Assembly: GCA_028289675.1 (NCBI GenBank)
Contig: JANQOL010000365.1
Location: 1 to 45,931 of the forward strand
Reading direction: 5' to 3'
Length of the DNA stretch: 45,931 nucleotides
Source of the DNA: Pirellulaceae bacterium
GTDB taxonomy: Bacteria > Planctomycetota > Planctomycetia > Pirellulales > Pirellulaceae
Positions within the stretch are counted from its first letter, which is position 1. Each line of letters opens with the position of its first letter. Positions 33,387 to 41,649 of the stretch are shown here, piece after piece. Below the pieces are notes generated by a model. It was not told the origin of the DNA and did not search any database. It saw nothing but the letters and a program-made list of their open reading frames with translations. Made by a program: the position numbers and the translations under genes.

Positions 33387-35823
33387 TCAAGTCTCAGGTA
33401 ATGGAACCGAGAGATTCGAGATTCTTGAGTTGCTAGGAGAGGGTGCCCACGCTGCCGTATGGAGGGCAGCTGACCGCTCGTTGGGACGCGAAGTCGCGTT
33501 AAAGATTCTTCGCGAGTCATCAAGTGGGTACTCTGACGCGGAGCGTCAATCTCGAGAGACAAGGTTTCACCAAGAGACGCAAGCTGCAGCGCGACTAAAC
33601 CACCAGAATATCGTGACGTTGCTTGAAGCCGGCACCATTGGAGGCAAACCTCAGATCGTGTTTGAGCTGATTGAGGGAGTTACTCTCCGAGAGTGGTTCG
33701 GCTTCGTCTCTTCAAAACCCATTGAGCTTGCCGTCGTCTTATCGCAATTGGCTGACGCGTTGGACTATGCACACGCACAGGGCATCGTACACCGCGACAT
33801 CAAACCAGAAAACATTCTAGTGGACCTCTCGGGGAAACCCTACATCACTGACTTTGGCTTAGCCCAGATTGCCGACAAGAGAATTACCGAAGCAGACGTG
33901 TCGGTGGGAACCGTAGCCTACTTGGCGCCCGAACAAGCGAACAGCGTTGCAATCGATGGGAGAGCGGATGTATTTGCTCTCGGAGTTGTTTTGTTTGAAC
34001 TGTTGACTGGGGAGCTACCATTTCGAGCAACAACCAGGGCCGAGTATTTGGCTCAACTTGCAATGCAGGATGCGCCCTCTCCGAGGCAACTCAATCGGGA
34101 GGTCCACCCCGATCTCGCAGCGATCTGTACGAAGTGCCTTCAGCGCGTTCTTGGCCGTCGCTACGCGTCGGCCAAGAAGCTGCAAGAGGACTTGGAGCGT
34201 TTCACGAAAGGGCAACCTACTGTTGCCCGCCCTCGTTCATGGGCGGCTCGAAGCTACATTAAGGTCACGTCCAGCAAAATTACACTAGCATCGATCGCGT
34301 TTGCGATCTTGTTGCTTGCTTCTGCCGCGGGCATCGTCTTTTGGAACGATTCTCAACAAGTAGAAGAGTTTGTGAAAGATCTTTCGCGAGCTCGTGATCC
34401 AGAGGAAGTGGAGGACTTGTTTGCGCCACAAATCATTGACTCCCGCATTCAGCGTCGAGTCGTTGCCAAAGTACGTGCGGAGCTCGAGCAAGCAGAGAGC
34501 CTTGAAGCTAGGATCAAATACCTCTACGCGATCGGCCAGCTTGGTGCACTAACAGAGGGTGAGGAGTCAACGCTACTAGAGTGCTCTAAAAGTGGTTTGA
34601 TGGATTGGGCGCGCCTTCTACAGCCCACGCTCAAATTCTTGGGCGACGAAAAAATCGCGGCTTTGCTCGAAAAACAGCTCGGAGTTTCTGCAACCGCAGA
34701 AAGTGACGATGATCTTAGTGTTCAGTGGGTTGCATTGGGGCTGCTCGCAGGAAATGAACGCTACGCCCGAGAAGCCGCTCGAACAGACGAGGATCAAAGA
34801 TCAAGGTTTCTTTTACAGACTCTAATGGCAGATCTTGATCTGCTTCCCGAACAGTGGCTCAGCATTCTAGACACCGATGACTCGAGTCTTTTCGCATGCC
34901 TGATTGTTTCGGCTGCTGACTCCCTACATCGCCAGAGTTTGAGTGGAAAAGAGATCCAATCGGGATTGTTCGAAATAGCAGAAAGGCATCCGACTCGTGG
35001 AACTGGAATGGCAGTTCGCTACTTCGGATCGAAATCTAATATCGAACTTCCGCTGAATAACGAAGAACTGGACCGAACACACAAGGAGATCGCTAGAATT
35101 CCGTTTGTGCATGTGCCAGCCATTCCGGCTGGCGATGTGGCAATACCCCCGGATGACTCGAAGTATTCTCACTCCGCAGGGTTTTGGATTAGTGCTATCG
35201 AGATCCCACAGACGTTTGTGGTGGAGCAATTTTCGAACGATGAAGAAATGTCTGTCGCCGTGGAAGGAATCCCGTGGTTGGCGCCAGAGGTTGCAGCTCA
35301 CCGGATAAGTATTCCTGCAGCGATGCGGATCTGCAATCGGCTAAGCGATTTGGATGGTAGGGACAAATACTACTTGGAGATCAACGAAGAGCACCCTGAG
35401 AACTCGTTGACGAGTGAATCCGCCGTAGGATTCCGAATACCCACGATGCGCGAATGGCAATGGGCGGCGGGCACTGGCACAAAAACAGACTATTTTCACG
35501 GCGCTCACGTGGGAAGCACGAGCGAGATTAGCATAGATTTTGACGACTACGGTTGGTTTCGAAGCAGTCAGGAAACGAGTCGTGATAGCAATTTTCGCGC
35601 GAGTGGTTTGAAGCGTCCCAACACTTGGGGCCTATTTGACGTTTACGGAAACGTGTGCGAAATAGCCTACGATGATGTCGTAACACGATTTGTCGGCTGC
35701 GGGGGCTACATCTTTTATGAAGGAAGAAGGTGTAGTACTGCGAGGAACGACAAAATACCAGATTCCCTTTCTTTCGGCCTACGCCCGATCTGCTCGGTGA
35801 AAAAAACAGCTGAAAAGAAATAG
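33379..35823 (+). CDS. Transmembrane Ser/Thr protein kinase with C-terminal FGE-sulfatase (SUMF1-like) domain
   Basis: An 814-residue sensor kinase. The kinase domain (about 13-275) has the glycine loop LLGEGAHAAVWRA, Lys in EVALKIL (K42), catalytic loop VHRDIKPENIL (about 136-146), ITDFGLAQ and AYLAPEQA, so it looks active. A transmembrane segment follows at about 301-322 (ITLASIAFAILLLASAAGIV). The outer part (about 325-570) is helical, with repeat-like LEARIKYLYAIGQLGAL stretches. The FGE-sulfatase fold (about 575-810) has FRIPTMREWQWAA and NTWGLFDVYGNVCEI. The copper-site cysteine pair of true formylglycine-generating enzymes is not evident, so this is probably a binding module. The GTG start lies inside the upstream sigma gene. 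Confidence 0.92.
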   Translation: MSDQVSGNGTERFEILELLGEGAHAAVWRAADRSLGREVALKILRESSSGYSDAERQSRETRFHQETQAAARLNHQNIVTLLEAGTIGGKPQIVFELIEGVTLREWFGFVSSKPIELAVVLSQLADALDYAHAQGIVHRDIKPENILVDLSGKPYITDFGLAQIADKRITEADVSVGTVAYLAPEQANSVAIDGRADVFALGVVLFELLTGELPFRATTRAEYLAQLAMQDAPSPRQLNREVHPDLAAICTKCLQRVLGRRYASAKKLQEDLERFTKGQPTVARPRSWAARSYIKVTSSKITLASIAFAILLLASAAGIVFWNDSQQVEEFVKDLSRARDPEEVEDLFAPQIIDSRIQRRVVAKVRAELEQAESLEARIKYLYAIGQLGALTEGEESTLLECSKSGLMDWARLLQPTLKFLGDEKIAALLEKQLGVSATAESDDDLSVQWVALGLLAGNERYAREAARTDEDQRSRFLLQTLMADLDLLPEQWLSILDTDDSSLFACLIVSAADSLHRQSLSGKEIQSGLFEIAERHPTRGTGMAVRYFGSKSNIELPLNNEELDRTHKEIARIPFVHVPAIPAGDVAIPPDDSKYSHSAGFWISAIEIPQTFVVEQFSNDEEMSVAVEGIPWLAPEVAAHRISIPAAMRICNRLSDLDGRDKYYLEINEEHPENSLTSESAVGFRIPTMREWQWAAGTGTKTDYFHGAHVGSTSEISIDFDDYGWFRSSQETSRDSNFRASGLKRPNTWGLFDVYGNVCEIAYDDVVTRFVGCGGYIFYEGRRCSTARNDKIPDSLSFGLRPICSVKKTAEKK

Positions 35824-36257
35824 TGTGCTCAACGAATCCCATCGGAATTGTTGCTTGCACTCTCAGCCGCTTGGGACGCACACTGTCTCTTGCTGATAAC
35901 GGCGCCTAGCAGGGTTCCCTTTCTGGCCGCGAATCAACCAGGCAGCTACGACAGGTGTGATCAAATCCGGTCGGCATTTCTTAGATGGCCAACAGCGGTA
36001 AACTTACTAGTCCGAACGAACAAAGATGGGATCTCGCGCACGGAATCAACCTTTGAGCATTATATACGTGGAGCACGAAACGACACACACTGTCGATTAA
36101 ACAGTAGTTGCAAAAGGACATAAATGGGAATGACGAGGGCGGCGTCTAAAGGCACGCACAAGCTTTCGGGCTTAGAGAAAAGTGAATTCGCGAGGGATGG
36201 TGATCATGCGATTCGGCTTGACTCCGTTTTTTCCGTAAACAGGTTCGGAGGAAGACA
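35824..36257. other. Intergenic stretch, no gene seen
   Basis: About 430 bp between the kinase gene and the Cys-rich orphan. A 91-codon frame at 35848-36123 would need a TTG start, has no ribosome site and looks non-coding. GGAGGAAG at 36246-36253 precedes the next gene. AT-rich TTATATAC lies near 36060. Confidence 0.5.
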
Positions 36258-36803
36258 ATGACACATCCAGTTACAACAGATGAGTGCTTCTGGCAACACA
36301 ACGGTTCGTTTTGGGTGCAACATGGTGAATGCGATGATGGGTGTACCTGCCTCGGTCCGCCATCAGCGCCGGGTGCTCTTGGAATCGTAGAAATTGGCAT
36401 TTGCGACTGCAGTGCTCCACAGAGCGCCGTTTGGCAAGGTGAATACAGAACGCTGTCGAGGGATGGGGCAGGAATAGTACGAAGAGTGATTAGTCGAAGA
36501 GGAGAGAGGATCCCGACGGAAACGTTGCGCACAACTCTCAGCTTTGCCGCAGCACTATCATACGTCGCCATCGCGGATGCTGTTGGGAGGCAAACGCCTG
36601 TTCTTGCGGTAATTCAACGAGGTGCCAAACCCGATGCGGGTACAGCCCCTGTCGCCATCACAGTCGGAGGCGAAACGTGGCAAGTATCGCAGACAGACAA
36701 CACCGAATTGGACAGGGTGGTACGGGAGATTAGGAGATTGTTCAACAACAGAGATGATGCCAAGGTAGCAGGCGAGAGGGTCTTTTTTCGGCTTACGAAT
36801 TAG
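36258..36803 (+). CDS. Orphan protein with Cys-rich N-terminus
   Basis: A 181-residue protein without a signal peptide or membrane segment. The ATG at 36258 has a strong site, GGAGGAAG, five bases away. The N-terminal 51 residues carry six Cys (10, 25, 29, 31, 49, 51), including ECDDGCTC and GICDC, a possible metal or disulfide module. The rest is predicted mixed (DAVGRQTPVLAVIQRG, then APVAITVGGETWQVSQ, then an Arg-rich helix REIRRLFNNRDDAK). I do not recognise a family. It sits in the island downstream of the kinase gene. Confidence 0.65.
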   Translation: MTHPVTTDECFWQHNGSFWVQHGECDDGCTCLGPPSAPGALGIVEIGICDCSAPQSAVWQGEYRTLSRDGAGIVRRVISRRGERIPTETLRTTLSFAAALSYVAIADAVGRQTPVLAVIQRGAKPDAGTAPVAITVGGETWQVSQTDNTELDRVVREIRRLFNNRDDAKVAGERVFFRLTN

Positions 36804-36859
36804 CACCAACTCAGTCTGCCAAATGGAGCCAATTTTGGAACCGTCCCATTGATTGTTGA

Positions 36860-36916
36860 AAGTTGAAGGATGATCTCCCGAAGGGCAGAATCTGTCCTCT
36901 GTAAAGCCTTCAACTT
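36860..36916. terminator. Inverted repeat downstream of the Cys-rich orphan
   Basis: AAGTTGAAGG (36860-36869) and CCTTCAACTT (36907-36916) are exact reverse complements separated by 37 bases. They lie between the orphan gene and the transposase remnant, so they could form a terminator or be a leftover of the mobile element's edge. No U-run follows. Confidence 0.3.
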
Positions 36917-36949
36917 ACGTCGGTTGCGGCCGACGGAGTGACCATCCAT

Positions 36950-37640
36950 GGAAGAGCTTGGTTTTTTTGAGGATCAAGTTGCGGTCGTCGCTGTGGGCAT
37001 CTACTCAGGCGCAATTAGTGCTGGACCTTGGCTCGGGAAGCAGCGAGACCTTGGAGGTCGCCAGGGAATTACTTGTTCAAATCACGACTCGGGGTTTCCA
37101 GTGCGAGCACTAATTGTTCGCCATTTTCGATGGCAGCGACTCACTTCGCAAAACTTTGAAAGAGCATTTTTTAGCCTCTGCTGTGCTGCGTTGCTTGGTT
37201 CACAAGGAGCGTAAAATTCACGGCAAGTTGTCGAAGCATCACTCGGGCGAGTTCCGGCGTTTGTGTGAAGTTCAAGGGTACGCGGCCGCTTTGGAAGTCA
37301 TCCGCCAAACCAAAGCGATTCCTCAAGCTGATCAACGCCGAGGCCTATCTGAGCTTGAAAGAAGCCGGAGAAGACCTTCTACCATTGCATCGGCCGAATG
37401 TGCCCAACACGCGTCATCGCTCGCTGCTGAGCACCAACGTCAACGAGAACTCGTTTCTCAACACACGTCGACGCACTGGCCGCGTGACACGTTTTCGCGC
37501 CGGGACTGATTGCGCTTCCTGTTTGCTCGCTTGCGTTTGAAGCCGAGAAGAGCTTCGAGGTGATTCATGGCCACAAGGATCTACTGTTCATCGATACTCT
37601 CCAGAAAGATCAATCTTTTGCATCTGCGTCCAGCGCGACG
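36950..37640 (+). pseudogene. IS256-family (mutator-type) transposase remnant
   Basis: Pieces of a transposase are spread over three frames. They read, in order, LEVARELLVQITTRGFQ; after a stop, FAIFDGSDSLRKTLKEHF and LRCLVHKERKIHGKLSKHHS; in another frame LKLINAEAYLSLKEAGEDLL, HRPNVPNTRHRSLLSTNVNE and NTRRRTGRVTRFRAGTD; then in a third frame FEAEKSFEVIHGHKDLL. These match the C-terminal half of IS256-type enzymes (FVIDGSKAL, QVHKERN, STNAIEN and the GHKDL tail). At least two frameshifts and one stop make it dead. I see no terminal repeats. The orphan gene that follows has open-frame codons reaching back into this remnant. Confidence 0.82.
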
Positions 37641-37752
37641 GGACATTCTGCAATTCTTCAATCTCGCGCACGAAACTCAGTTCCGTGCGTTTTTATTTCA
37701 ACAATGGACGTTGAAGCCTCTCGTATACATTAACTCCTATGAAAGTACTCAG

Positions 37753-38385
37753 ATGGAAATGACGATTGCATCCCCAGACGGCGAAGAAACTATCATCGAC
37801 TTCAACTCAGAAGCTTCGTGCGAAGACTGTGAAAATAGTAGTGATGATTCGGGTGGAATGCAAAGCATTTCAAATACTGAGATCGACATAGACGAAGAAG
37901 CAGTCGAAGAACTCCACATCCACGGTGGAGAAGTCGAAACTGAGGCTAGTGAGTATTCGACTGAGGCCGGTCGGACGTCGAGAGAATTTCAGCTTGCCTC
38001 TGTTAGTGGAGTACCAGAAATCAAAGTCGTTTGGCGAAAGAAATGCCGCAGGGTCCTCGGCAGGAAGATCTGTGTAAACGTACCTCACACTATGACAAGG
38101 CGAAGCAACTACAAGGCATTTGTCAAGATCTCCACCGGGCGCATTGACAATCGCGACGTTGAACAAGCTCTGAAAGATTGCGCTCTTCGTGCGGCTCGAG
38201 TCGCTGGGGTGGCCGGTGCTCTTGCGGCGTTGGTTTCTGGTGGAGCTGGACTCGCAACAGTGAAATCAACATTCATCTCAGAGTTCAAAAGCTGCTTGAG
38301 AGCGAAAGCCGGTGAATTCGCTCGCGTCGCAAGTGATGTACGGATCAATCTGTTCACGAAGAAAACAACTGGCAACTGGAGATAG
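37753..38385 (+). CDS. Charge-segregated orphan protein, possible protease-activated membrane-active protein
   Basis: A 210-residue protein from the ATG at 37753; the frame extends 62 codons upstream, but those lie on transposase remnant. Residues 1-73 contain 22 Asp/Glu and no Lys or Arg. Residues 74-210 contain 28 Lys/Arg and only nine acidic residues. The boundary reads AGRTSREF. A Gly/Ala-rich hydrophobic helix (about 147-170, AARVAGVAGALAALVSGGAG) lies in the basic half, with Cys at 23, 26, 98, 107, 143 and 181. There is no signal peptide. I recognise no family. The next gene, 48 bp on, encodes a glutamyl-endopeptidase-like protease, so the acidic half may be a Glu-rich pro-region; that is inference. 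Confidence 0.65.
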   Translation: MEMTIASPDGEETIIDFNSEASCEDCENSSDDSGGMQSISNTEIDIDEEAVEELHIHGGEVETEASEYSTEAGRTSREFQLASVSGVPEIKVVWRKKCRRVLGRKICVNVPHTMTRRSNYKAFVKISTGRIDNRDVEQALKDCALRAARVAGVAGALAALVSGGAGLATVKSTFISEFKSCLRAKAGEFARVASDVRINLFTKKTTGNWR

Positions 38386-38433
38386 CCAGATTGTTCAGGT
38401 CGCCTTGTTCTCTAGCCACTGGATCACTAGATA

Positions 38434-39246
38434 ATGTCGCAAAAAACCTTTTCGACCGACTCGTCTTCCAAGATCGCTGTGAGCGGTCTATCCGCAAAAA
38501 AACTTTTATCTTCAGTCCCGACGGAAGGCTTTGGACTGACCGCTTCAGTATCAAGCGAAACGGTTATCGGGCAAGACGATCGGGTACGCATTTTGGATAC
38601 AAGCGAATCGCCTTGGCGGATGATTTGTGGTCTCCACATTCGAGCCGGGGGGCTGAGCTACCGCGGTACGGGTTGGCTGGTCAGTCCCAAGACGGTCGTT
38701 ACCGCAGGGCACTGTGTTTATGACAGTCATACAATGGGAGGATGGGCAACGAGCATCGAAGTGACACCAGGTCTCGACCGTGAACAAGAACCCTTTGGCA
38801 AAACAGAAAGCCGCAATTTTTCTTCGGTTGCAGGGTGGATAGAAGATCGCGACCCTGATCAGGACTTCGCAGCAATTCATCTAGATGAGGCGTTTGGCGA
38901 CAGCATAGGTTGGTTTCCAATCTCCGTGCCGAATGATGAGGAGCTTGTAAACGGCAGCGTTCACATCAGTGGTTATCCGGCTGACCGTGGCTATGGACGA
39001 GAGCAGCACCACCACAAGAACAGGGTTCGTCATATGACAAAAGAACGCCTTTTTTACGAAGTCGATACATACGGAGGCCAGAGTGGCTCGCCTGTGTTCG
39101 TGATAGATCCACAGAGTGGAGTTCCGCGAGCAATCGGAATCCACGCTTATGGGATAGGAGGTACACCGAACGGGTTCGGAATTACGGCCAATTCTGGACC
39201 GCGAATTACCAGCGAAGTCGCAGACCTTATTCGAAGTTGGAGTTGA
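38434..39246 (+). CDS. Trypsin-fold serine protease, glutamyl endopeptidase (V8/S1B)-like
   Basis: A 270-residue protease with catalytic triad H93 (VVTAGHCVYD), D144 (DPDQDFAAIHL) and S217 (DTYGGQSGSPVF). TVIGQDDRVRI at 43-53 matches the mature N-terminus of bacterial glutamyl endopeptidases, so residues 1-42, ending in Glu, look like a pro-peptide. GIHAYG (H237) and GPRIT near the end match the segment carrying the His that reads Glu in the S1 pocket of that family. There is no signal peptide, which is odd, as family members are normally exported. It lies between the charge-segregated orphan and a small beta-sandwich gene (stop TGA at 39244, next start at 39251). Confidence 0.88.
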   Translation: MSQKTFSTDSSSKIAVSGLSAKKLLSSVPTEGFGLTASVSSETVIGQDDRVRILDTSESPWRMICGLHIRAGGLSYRGTGWLVSPKTVVTAGHCVYDSHTMGGWATSIEVTPGLDREQEPFGKTESRNFSSVAGWIEDRDPDQDFAAIHLDEAFGDSIGWFPISVPNDEELVNGSVHISGYPADRGYGREQHHHKNRVRHMTKERLFYEVDTYGGQSGSPVFVIDPQSGVPRAIGIHAYGIGGTPNGFGITANSGPRITSEVADLIRSWS

Positions 39247-39250
39247 ACGC

Positions 39251-39490
39251 TTGCTTGTTTCTGGCATCGTCTTGCATGACGGGATTCCTGTCGCGAACGC
39301 CCTGGTTGTAGCCGAGTCAGACTCTGGCGCGGTTCCGGAAATCAGCGCAGTCACCAATTTCGAAGGTGAGTTTGTTCTTGGTCTGCCGCCAGGCAAGATC
39401 AAGCTTCGTGTACAAAGCGATTTGGACGCGTTCGAACCGCTTTCGCTGGATGTTGGTGAGGACATGGAAGTGGAGATCCACTCAATTTAG
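39251..39490 (+). CDS. Small carboxypeptidase-regulatory-like (beta-sandwich) protein
   Basis: A 79-residue protein that is essentially one transthyretin-like/CarboxypepD-regulatory module: LVSGIVLHDGIPVANALVVA, then TNFEGEFVLGLPPGKIKLRV. The only standard start in frame is TTG at 39251, four bases after the protease stop codon; the frame is open back to 39158 without an ATG or GTG. This domain is normally fused to larger exported proteins. It could be translated by coupling to the protease gene, or be joined to the protease by a frameshift during translation. No signal peptide is present. Confidence 0.55.
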   Translation: MLVSGIVLHDGIPVANALVVAESDSGAVPEISAVTNFEGEFVLGLPPGKIKLRVQSDLDAFEPLSLDVGEDMEVEIHSI

Positions 39491-39516
39491 AGAATCATCA
39501 AGATGAAAGGTGTGTC

Positions 39517-40413
39517 ATGTTGCATTTAGCTCGAGTGTTGTCAGTGCTAATTTGGCTGCTGCCGGCGCTCTCGAATGTCTGGGCTGCTGATCAGATACCG
39601 GGCACAAACAAGAAGACATACGGTGGGCGTAGTTATCTCCTGCACTATCCGACAGCTTACGACGCGGCGAAGAAGTGGCCTCTGGTCGTCGCTCTACATG
39701 CTTATGGTGAGTCGCCAACAACGATGGCCTCGGATAGTGCACTCGGCGAAACAGCCGACACCGAGGGTTTTATCGTTGTCTATCCGTCGGGAACGAATCG
39801 CTCATGGAATGCAGGCGGTTGTTGCGGTAGCTCAGCGGACGACGTGAGCTACATCACTGGACTTGTCGACGAAATCTCCTCCTCGTTAAGCGTCGATAAG
39901 ACTCGCGTCTACGCAGTGGGCATGTCCAACGGCGCGATGATGGCCTATCGACTGGCGTGTGAGAAACCTGGCTTGTTTGCTGCAGTTGCTGGCGTCGCTG
40001 GTGTTCGAATGACTTCGAAGAAACCGAGCAGCGCTTTCCCAGTTCTGCACATCCATGGCACGAATGATCGCGTTATTCCGTACCGCGGGGGAAATATCCT
40101 AAAGCTAGGTGCGAAGTCACCAGCCGTAAGTGAGCACGTTAAGTTCTGGGCAGATTTGAACGACGCTTCTTTGGAAGACACAAAGCGTTTGGTGTCAGCC
40201 CCCATGGCTGTTGATCTTGAGATCTTTATGAACGAGAGCGATCCGAGAGGCGAAGTACACCTAATCACGATTGACCGCGGCGGGCATTTGTGGCCAGGCC
40301 GTCCAATTCCGTCTCGACTAACTGAAGCACAACGTGCCCTTCTTGGACGCACTGCTCAGAACGTAGATGCGAATGAGCTCATATGGCGTTTTCTGTCGCG
40401 CCATCGTCTGTGA
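39517..40413 (+). CDS. Secreted CE1-type esterase (PHB depolymerase/feruloyl esterase-like)
   Basis: A 298-residue alpha/beta hydrolase. The signal peptide ends SNVWAAD. The N-terminal strand RSYLLHYPTAYDAAKKWPLV and WNAGGCCGSSADDVSYI are typical of the LpqC/PHB-depolymerase group. The nucleophile is in GMSNGAMMAY, the Asp in HIHGTNDRVIPYRGG and the His in DRGGHLWPG, so the triad is complete. The ATG at 39517 has AAAGGTG five bases upstream. Members hydrolyse polyester or aryl esters. It follows the small beta-sandwich gene by 26 bp, so the protease, beta-sandwich and esterase genes appear to be one operon. Confidence 0.9.
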   Translation: MLHLARVLSVLIWLLPALSNVWAADQIPGTNKKTYGGRSYLLHYPTAYDAAKKWPLVVALHAYGESPTTMASDSALGETADTEGFIVVYPSGTNRSWNAGGCCGSSADDVSYITGLVDEISSSLSVDKTRVYAVGMSNGAMMAYRLACEKPGLFAAVAGVAGVRMTSKKPSSAFPVLHIHGTNDRVIPYRGGNILKLGAKSPAVSEHVKFWADLNDASLEDTKRLVSAPMAVDLEIFMNESDPRGEVHLITIDRGGHLWPGRPIPSRLTEAQRALLGRTAQNVDANELIWRFLSRHRL

Positions 40414-40510
40414 GCGAATGGAATTCACTCACATCGCAACAGACGAAACGGGATAATGCATCAGGCGGGAGTCGCACCTGGCTCGAACACTCTTTCTTTT
40501 CACTGCATTA

Positions 40511-41485
40511 GTGGAGTCTATTTTGCAAGGCAAAACGATCATCATCTTAATGGACGGCACTTGGAACGAGCCTGAATACCAGGGGGAGAATGGCCGCTAC
40601 CCGCAAGGTGACGCGACCAACGTCGAGAAAATTAAGAAACTGCTGGAAGAAGAAGAAAAACAGCCGATCCACTACATTCGCGGAATTGGTACCGACGGCA
40701 AGGTGTTCAAGAGAGTCACGGATGGCGCCTTTGGCACTTCAGCAGAACAACGAGTCGATGAGGCAATACAAGCGATTGAAACGCACTACGAGAGCGGCGA
40801 TGAAATCGTGTTGTTCGGTTTCAGCCGGGGTGCTGCCACTCCTAGAATTCTTGCAAATCGAATTCAGCAAAACGGGATAAACGGAAAGCAACCTCCCATT
40901 CGATTTATGGGACTTTGGGACACTGTCGCTTCCCTAGGTGTACCAGTTCCAAAGCTGGATGAATTTCGCAAGAAGTTTCACGATGCGCAGGAACGCTTGA
41001 AAATTCCCGAGAACGTTAAGCAGGTAGTGCACTTGGTGGCGATTGACGAAAATCGATCACTATTCGAACCAACACTAGTTTCGACTGCTTCCTCCGCAGC
41101 AACCTCAGTTGATGAGACGTGGTTTGCAGGGAACCATGGTGATGTTGGTGGTGGCTGGGAGAAGAGGCATCAGGACGAAAAGCAGCTATCTGATGTCACA
41201 CTTGCTTATATGATTCGTAAGGCTGAGGCGAACGGTGTAAAGTTTATTCAAGACTGGCAGGCCAGAGTGAACGAGCCAAAAAACGGCGAAGGGCTCGTTC
41301 ACGAACTAACCTTGAAAGATGCCACTCTTCTAGTTGGCGGCAAGCTAGAGCGCACACTTCGTTCCGCTGGAAGCGTGCAGCCCAGAGTGCACTCATCGGT
41401 CAAGAAGAAGTACGACAACGACACGACCTACCGTCCAGCTCAGATTTCTGACGACTTCGCAGGAGTGAAAATTGTCACTGACTGA
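40511..41485 (+). CDS. DUF2235 lipase-like alpha/beta hydrolase (Tle1-type fold)
   Basis: A 324-residue protein with the DUF2235 signatures: IIILMDGTWN near the N-terminus, nucleophile elbow LFGFSRGAA (S105), IRFMGLWDTVASLGVP with the Asp, and WFAGNHGDVGGGW with the His. The fold is shared with type VI secretion phospholipase effectors, which cut phospholipids. There is no signal peptide, so it would act in the cytoplasm or need another export route. The GTG start at 40511 gives the family N-terminus. It is the last gene inside the island, followed by the right copies of the repeats. No immunity protein or VgrG-like gene adjoins it. Confidence 0.88.
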   Translation: MESILQGKTIIILMDGTWNEPEYQGENGRYPQGDATNVEKIKKLLEEEEKQPIHYIRGIGTDGKVFKRVTDGAFGTSAEQRVDEAIQAIETHYESGDEIVLFGFSRGAATPRILANRIQQNGINGKQPPIRFMGLWDTVASLGVPVPKLDEFRKKFHDAQERLKIPENVKQVVHLVAIDENRSLFEPTLVSTASSAATSVDETWFAGNHGDVGGGWEKRHQDEKQLSDVTLAYMIRKAEANGVKFIQDWQARVNEPKNGEGLVHELTLKDATLLVGGKLERTLRSAGSVQPRVHSSVKKKYDNDTTYRPAQISDDFAGVKIVTD

Positions 41486-41574
41486 TACTCCTAAGGCCGC
41501 GATGCGTCCAGCGTTCGCCGAAGTTCCGAATCGGTGCAAAGCTGCGCCAGCAGCTGACATTCAGAGACGTCGAA

Positions 41575-41594
41575 TTCCTGACAATATCCTGACA
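41575..41594 (+). repeat. 20-bp direct repeat, right copy
   Basis: Exact second copy of TTCCTGACAATATCCTGACA, same orientation as at 32752-32771, 8823 bp away. It lies between the DUF2235 gene and the right T-arm copy, a mirror of the left end, where the T-arm comes first and this repeat second. Confidence 0.6.
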
Positions 41595-41649
41595 CCGCGA
41601 GTTGAAGCTCTCTAAGTCGTTTCGCCGCAACAGGTTGCAAAAACGGATT

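Noticed and set aside
35848..36123. A 91-codon frame after the kinase gene
   Set aside because: It needs a TTG start, has no ribosome site and no recognisable motif.
37753..38385. A bacterial gasdermin activated by the neighbouring protease
   Set aside because: The protein has no gasdermin-like beta-rich N-terminal pore domain or short inhibitory C-terminus; the acidic half is N-terminal and seems disordered. Only the general idea of protease activation is kept.
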